From Paenibacillus sp. JNUCC32 (GTDB lineage: Bacteria > Bacillota > Bacilli > Paenibacillales > Paenibacillaceae): DNA of 64,000 nt. Positions within the stretch are counted from its first letter, which is position 1. Every line of letters begins with the position of its first letter. Location of the stretch: the NCBI RefSeq assembly GCF_014863545.1, contig NZ_CP062260.1, forward strand, positions 372,001-436,000, in the 5' to 3' direction. Positions 60,553 through 64,000 of this stretch are shown here, in pieces. Position numbers and translations under genes: made by a program. The notes under the pieces are model-generated. The model was not told where the DNA came from. It was given only the letters and a program-made list of their open reading frames with translations, and searched no databases.

Positions 60553-60609
60553 GACCAGCGGATGGCTTAGTCAACCGAAAAATGAAGTGCTGAGCAAGCT
60601 CGATCATGG

Positions 60610-60640
60610 ATGGCTTCCGGTTCTCCCGGAAGCCATTTCT
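60610..60640 (+). terminator. Intrinsic terminator after the secreted GH43
   Basis: An 11-bp perfect stem (ATGGCTTCCGG / CCGGAAGCCAT), five-base loop, then TTCT. The T-run is short. Nothing else is seen in 60553-60799. Confidence 0.7.
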
Positions 60641-60799
60641 GGCTAGGAAGGGACTGTTTTTCTTCGCTGCTTCCAGGCTCATGCACTATGGCAAAATGCG
60701 GGGAGATCATGGATGTAAGCCCTTGCAAGCATGATTGTTTTTCAATTCATTAAGAGATAAGATGAAAGGTAATGAATATGTTTAAAGGAGAGCGGATTT

Positions 60800-61747
60800 G
60801 TGCTGGAACTTGGTTTTAACGACCCGGAAAGACTGGTCACGGTAGCTCATGCCTTGTCAACGCGTTCTCGGGTGGATATCCTGAGGCTCTTGAATTCCAA
60901 GAACCTGAATATCATCGAAATCGCCGAGAAACTCAAACTTCCCGTTTCGACGGTGGCGAGCAACATCAAAGTGCTGGAAGCGGCCGAGTTAATCAATACG
61001 GAATTGCTTCCGGCTTCGCGCGGGGCCATGAAAGTGTGCAGCCGGAATTATGATGATATCCATATTGCGTTGAATTTGAAGAATTCGGTTCCTAAGGGAG
61101 TCACGCATGTCTATGAAGTCGATATGCCGATCGGCCATTACAGCGATTGCGAAGTGGCGCCTACCTGCGGAATGGCCAATGCGGACGGGTACATCATCAA
61201 GGAAGACGAGCCGGCGAGCTTTTACCATCCCAAGCACGTGAATGCCCAGATCATCTGGCTTCGCAAGGGATACCTGGAATACTTGATGCCGATGGATATT
61301 CCGGCAGGAGCACGAATCGAATCGCTGGAACTGTCCATGGAGATGTGCTCCGAGGCCCCCAATTATGATCATAACTGGCCTTCGAATATTTCGGTGTGGG
61401 TCAATGGCGTGGAGATCGGCATGTGGACAAGCCCCGGCGATTTCGGGGATCGCCGCGGCAAGCTGAACCCGAACTGGTGGTACGATTGGGCAACGCAATA
61501 CGGGTTTCTGAAAATATGGCGCGTGGATGATGAGAAAACGACGCTGGATATGGAGAAGATATCGAGCGTTACTTTGGATCAGCTGAATATTGCTGCAAGC
61601 CCCAAACTGCGGCTGCGCATCGGCATCAAGCCCGATGCCGTGAACCAGGGAGGGCTGAATCTGTTCGGCCGCCAGTTTGGCGATCACGAACAGAATATCA
61701 TCATGCAGGTGAAATATACGATGGATCAGGATGAGGAAGAGCTTTAA
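60800..61747 (+). CDS. ArsR-type winged-helix regulator with a large C-terminal domain
   Basis: 315 residues from a GTG at 60800 with AAAGGAGAG upstream. Residues about 10-85 form an ArsR/SmtB-like HTH (STRSRVDILRLLNSKNLNIIEIAEKL, VSTVASNIKVLEAAELI) with no metal-binding Cys cluster. The remaining 230 residues have sandwich-like beta sequences (SLELSMEMCSEAP, ISVWVNGVEIGMWTS) that resemble carbohydrate-binding or hydrolase beta domains, and probably form a sugar sensor. As the last gene of the hydrolase region it is a candidate regulator of the GH2/GH43 genes. I do not recognise a named family for the C-terminal part. Confidence 0.82.
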   Translation: MLELGFNDPERLVTVAHALSTRSRVDILRLLNSKNLNIIEIAEKLKLPVSTVASNIKVLEAAELINTELLPASRGAMKVCSRNYDDIHIALNLKNSVPKGVTHVYEVDMPIGHYSDCEVAPTCGMANADGYIIKEDEPASFYHPKHVNAQIIWLRKGYLEYLMPMDIPAGARIESLELSMEMCSEAPNYDHNWPSNISVWVNGVEIGMWTSPGDFGDRRGKLNPNWWYDWATQYGFLKIWRVDDEKTTLDMEKISSVTLDQLNIAASPKLRLRIGIKPDAVNQGGLNLFGRQFGDHEQNIIMQVKYTMDQDEEEL

Positions 61748-61859
61748 AAGGTTTTACGTTCACTAGTGGGTGAAGAAGGCTTTGCAGTGGATGCACAAGA
61801 ACCGTCCGTAACGCATTTCGGCAACGGGGATTTTCGTTTTTCTGATAAGACATACCGTG

Positions 61860-61899
61860 GTGGCAGTGCAGTGATTTTTTCTGCGCTGTCACTTTTTTT
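61860..61899 (+). terminator. Intrinsic terminator after the ArsR-type regulator
   Basis: A 12-bp stem (GTGGCAGTGCAG / CTGCGCTGTCAC with two G-U pairs), nine-base loop, then seven T residues. The rest of 61748-62054 shows no gene that I can support. Confidence 0.88.
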
Positions 61900-62054
61900 G
61901 TTTAGGGACAGCAGGGGCGTTGTGTACTGCCGATCCCCGACTCTGATGGTAGGAGGTTTATTTTTCGAGCCTATTCTTCTCCCGGTTTACATTCCGTTTA
62001 AGTAGTGGTGTTACGATCCAAACATCATCTGTTAAGCGAATAGGAGGAGTCATA

Positions 62055-63086
62055 ATGGAGCATGCAAACAGAAGGAACATGGAATACAGCCCTGGCGACT
62101 TGGCTGTCGAGGCTTACGGGCTGGTCAAAACGTTCGGCGATAACCGCGCCGTGGACGGCGTGGATTTGAACGTGCGCGCCGGTACGATTTATGGCGTGTT
62201 GGGACCGAACGGCGCAGGCAAGACGACGACCATCCGAATGCTGGCCACCTTGCTAAAGCCGGATGCGGGTTCGGCCCGAATCTTCGGGCACGATGTGCTG
62301 ACGGAATCGCAGATTGTCCGTCAGTTGATCGGGGTCACCGGCCAGTACGCCTCGGTGGATGAATCGCTCAGCGCTACGGAGAATCTGATCATTTTCTCCC
62401 GCTTGTTGGGGCTGGGACGCACGGAGGCACGGCAAAAGGCGGGTGAGCTGCTTGAAGAATTCGGGTTGTCGGAAGCCGCCAAACGGCCGCTCAAACATTT
62501 CTCAGGCGGCATGCGGAGAAGGTTGGATCTGGCGGCAAGCCTCATTGCCCAGCCGCCGCTCATCTTCCTGGATGAACCGACGACGGGGCTGGATCCAAGG
62601 ACGCGTTCCCAGATGTGGGATACGATCCGCCGATTGGTGAAGACCGGCTCAACGGTGCTGCTGACCACGCAGTATCTGGAGGAGGCGGACCAACTGGCAG
62701 ACCGGATCGCCGTTATTGATTACGGGCGGGTCGTGGCCGAGGGGACGGCGGATGAACTGAAGATGTCGGTAGGGACTTCCTCGCTGCACTTGACCGTCCA
62801 GGATGCAGTGGATATGGGCCGCGCCCGCCACACCGTGGAACAGGTGCTAGGCGTTCATGCCAACATATCGCCGGAAGCCGGAAAGATAACGGCGCCGATG
62901 GCTAATGCGGGTCTAGTTACAGACCTGTTGATCGAGCTGCGCACGGCAGGCATCGGCTTGTCCGAGATGAGCGTGCAGAAGCCGACCCTGGATGAGGTGT
63001 TCCTGACGATCACCGGCCACGGCGTGAAGGAAGACGATGTCCCATCGTCTAATGAACCCAACGATAGAGAGGTGACAAGAGTATGA
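62055..63086 (+). CDS. DrrA-type ABC exporter ATPase
   Basis: 343 residues. Walker A GPNGAGKTTTIRML, Q-loop VTGQYASVDESLSATENLI, signature HFSGGMRRRLDLAASLI, Walker B PLIFLDEPTTGLDPRT and switch His replaced by Gln (LTTQYLEEADQLAD), as is usual in the DrrA subfamily. The C-terminal part (about 240-320) is the DUF4162-like extension. The partner membrane gene overlaps by four bases. GGAGGAG precedes the ATG. Such pairs export hydrophobic compounds or antibiotics; the substrate here is unknown. Confidence 0.94.
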   Translation: MEHANRRNMEYSPGDLAVEAYGLVKTFGDNRAVDGVDLNVRAGTIYGVLGPNGAGKTTTIRMLATLLKPDAGSARIFGHDVLTESQIVRQLIGVTGQYASVDESLSATENLIIFSRLLGLGRTEARQKAGELLEEFGLSEAAKRPLKHFSGGMRRRLDLAASLIAQPPLIFLDEPTTGLDPRTRSQMWDTIRRLVKTGSTVLLTTQYLEEADQLADRIAVIDYGRVVAEGTADELKMSVGTSSLHLTVQDAVDMGRARHTVEQVLGVHANISPEAGKITAPMANAGLVTDLLIELRTAGIGLSEMSVQKPTLDEVFLTITGHGVKEDDVPSSNEPNDREVTRV

Positions 63087-63898
63087 GCAGCACGATCATG
63101 AAATCGGGGACGGAACGCCGGCTTAAAAACCGCACGAGTTTCGGTCAGACGGTACGAAACTCGTTGACGATGGCCTACCGGGGTCTGCTGAAGCTCCGGC
63201 GCACGCCCGAGCAGCTGTTTGACGTTACGTTCCAGCCCATTATTTTCACGCTGATGTTCACCTATATTTTTGGCGGCGCCATCTCCGGCGACGTGGCCAG
63301 TTATTTGCCTGTCATCATTCCCGGCATCCTCGTTCAAACCGTGATTACGACCTCCGTCGTCACGGGCGTGCAGCTGCGCGAGGATATGGATAAAGGCGTA
63401 TTCGACCGATTCAAGTCGCTGCCGATTGCGCGAATTTCTCCGCTTGCAGGCGCCCTTCTGGCAGATACCGTTCGTTATACCATTGCAACGGTGCTTACCT
63501 TTTCGATGGGATACGTCATGGGTTACCGCCCGGGCGGGGGCCTGGGTTACGTTGCTCTTGCCGCGCTGATCGTCATTGTATGCTCATGGGCCATCAGCTG
63601 GATATTCGCGTTCTTCGGCGTGATTGCAAGATCCGCCTCCGGCGTGCAGGGGATATCGATGATCGTGCTGTTTCCGCTCACGTTTCTCTCCAACGCCTTC
63701 GTGCCGGTAGATACGATGCCGGGCTGGCTGCAGTGGTTCGTGAACATCAACCCGATATCGCATCTGGTGACGGCTGTCCGGGATCTGACGAACTCCGGAA
63801 CCGTGGGCTGGGATCTGACGATATCCTTGGTCGGCGCCGCGATCATCGTGGCGATCTTTGCTCCGATCACGGTTCGTGCATATATGCGCCGCACCTAA
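63083..63898 (+). CDS. DrrB-type ABC-2 exporter permease
   Basis: 271 residues with six predicted transmembrane segments of the ABC-2 family. Landmarks: QPIIFTLMFTYIFGGAI, the cytoplasmic coupling region REDMDKGVFDRFKSLPIAR and PLTFLSNAFVPVDTMPGWLQ. The ATG at 63083 overlaps the ATPase stop, so the two are coupled. It forms the membrane channel of the exporter. The remaining bases to 63969 show nothing clear. Confidence 0.94.
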   Translation: MSSTIMKSGTERRLKNRTSFGQTVRNSLTMAYRGLLKLRRTPEQLFDVTFQPIIFTLMFTYIFGGAISGDVASYLPVIIPGILVQTVITTSVVTGVQLREDMDKGVFDRFKSLPIARISPLAGALLADTVRYTIATVLTFSMGYVMGYRPGGGLGYVALAALIVIVCSWAISWIFAFFGVIARSASGVQGISMIVLFPLTFLSNAFVPVDTMPGWLQWFVNINPISHLVTAVRDLTNSGTVGWDLTISLVGAAIIVAIFAPITVRAYMRRT

Positions 63899-63969
63899 TA
63901 TTCTGGGGACACCTCCGGCGGTATTCACCCATGCTGCCGGGGTAAGCGGGACGTCCGTCCAAAACGGAG

Positions 63970-63998
63970 TTGACATCGATTTATTAATTCACTATACT
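63970..63998 (+). promoter_or_regulatory. Consensus sigma-A promoter at the window edge
   Basis: TTGACA (63970-63975), exact 17-base spacer, TATACT (63993-63998). The gene it serves lies beyond the window. Confidence 0.7.
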
Positions 63999-64000
63999 GT

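Noticed and set aside
61766..62005. 79-codon frame between the ArsR-type gene and the DrrA gene
   Set aside because: It runs through a strong intrinsic terminator and has no ribosome site, although a few residues look protein-like.

Overview
The window looks like a chromosomal segment of a Paenibacillus-type member of the Firmicutes. This is inferred from AGGAGG-type ribosome sites, sigma-A promoters of the TTGACA-N17-TATACT type, many strong intrinsic terminators, an SLH-domain surface protein, YesM/YesN two-component genes, LplA/LplB/YtcP-type sugar ABC transporters, roughly 50-55% GC by eye, and the density of glycoside hydrolases and AraC regulators. No rRNA, tRNA, CRISPR array, insertion sequence or prophage gene was seen. 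Most of the window is accessory carbohydrate metabolism.

Layout. 1-993: 3' part of a sensor kinase. 1.3-10.3 kb: a self-contained phosphotransferase (PTS) cassette with a PRD regulator, ascorbate-type EIIA/EIIB/EIIC, a phosphotriesterase-family lactonase, a creatininase-family hydrolase, a SIS protein, and its own HPr and Enzyme I. 10.5-14.6 kb: AraC regulator, GH43 enzyme and a secreted sialidase-fold enzyme with ricin and AbfB domains (arabinan theme). 14.7-16.5 kb: galactonate dehydratase and KDPGal aldolase. 16.7-20.1 kb, minus strand: nucleoside hydrolase, LD-carboxypeptidase, NmrA-like reductase and its MarR regulator with two matching operator palindromes. 20.2-24.0 kb: AraC regulator divergent from a lactonase, an aldo-keto reductase and a zinc dehydrogenase that together fit oxidative L-galactose catabolism. 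24.4-32.6 kb: a DUF1992 gene, then a minus-strand sugar ABC transporter with a YesMN pair and a second binding protein. 32.9-36.3 kb: a small atypical SDR, then an M20 amidohydrolase with two membrane proteins. 36.4-41.8 kb, minus strand: response regulator, kinase, ABC ATPase and FtsX-type permease. 42.1-46.5 kb, minus strand: a large SLH surface protein with four 11-bp direct repeats upstream. 47.0-48.7 kb: TetR, DUF4180 and SUMF1-fold proteins. 49.0-61.7 kb: a second GH43 paralog, a structured intergenic region, a CcpA-type promoter with a long leader and uORF, a sugar ABC transporter, two GH2 enzymes around an aldose epimerase, a secreted GH43 and an ArsR-type regulator. 62.0-63.9 kb: a DrrAB-type exporter.

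How the parts fit. Secreted enzymes (GH43 with a binding module; sialidase-fold with AbfB) would trim arabinose-containing plant polysaccharide. ABC transporters import the oligosaccharides, cytoplasmic GH43 and GH2 enzymes finish hydrolysis, and the epimerase and sugar-acid pathways feed central metabolism. Two predicted cre sites lie on the promoters of this hydrolytic part. The PTS cassette is the least explained unit: it carries all phosphotransfer components plus three hydrolase or isomerase genes whose joint substrate cannot be named from sequence alone.
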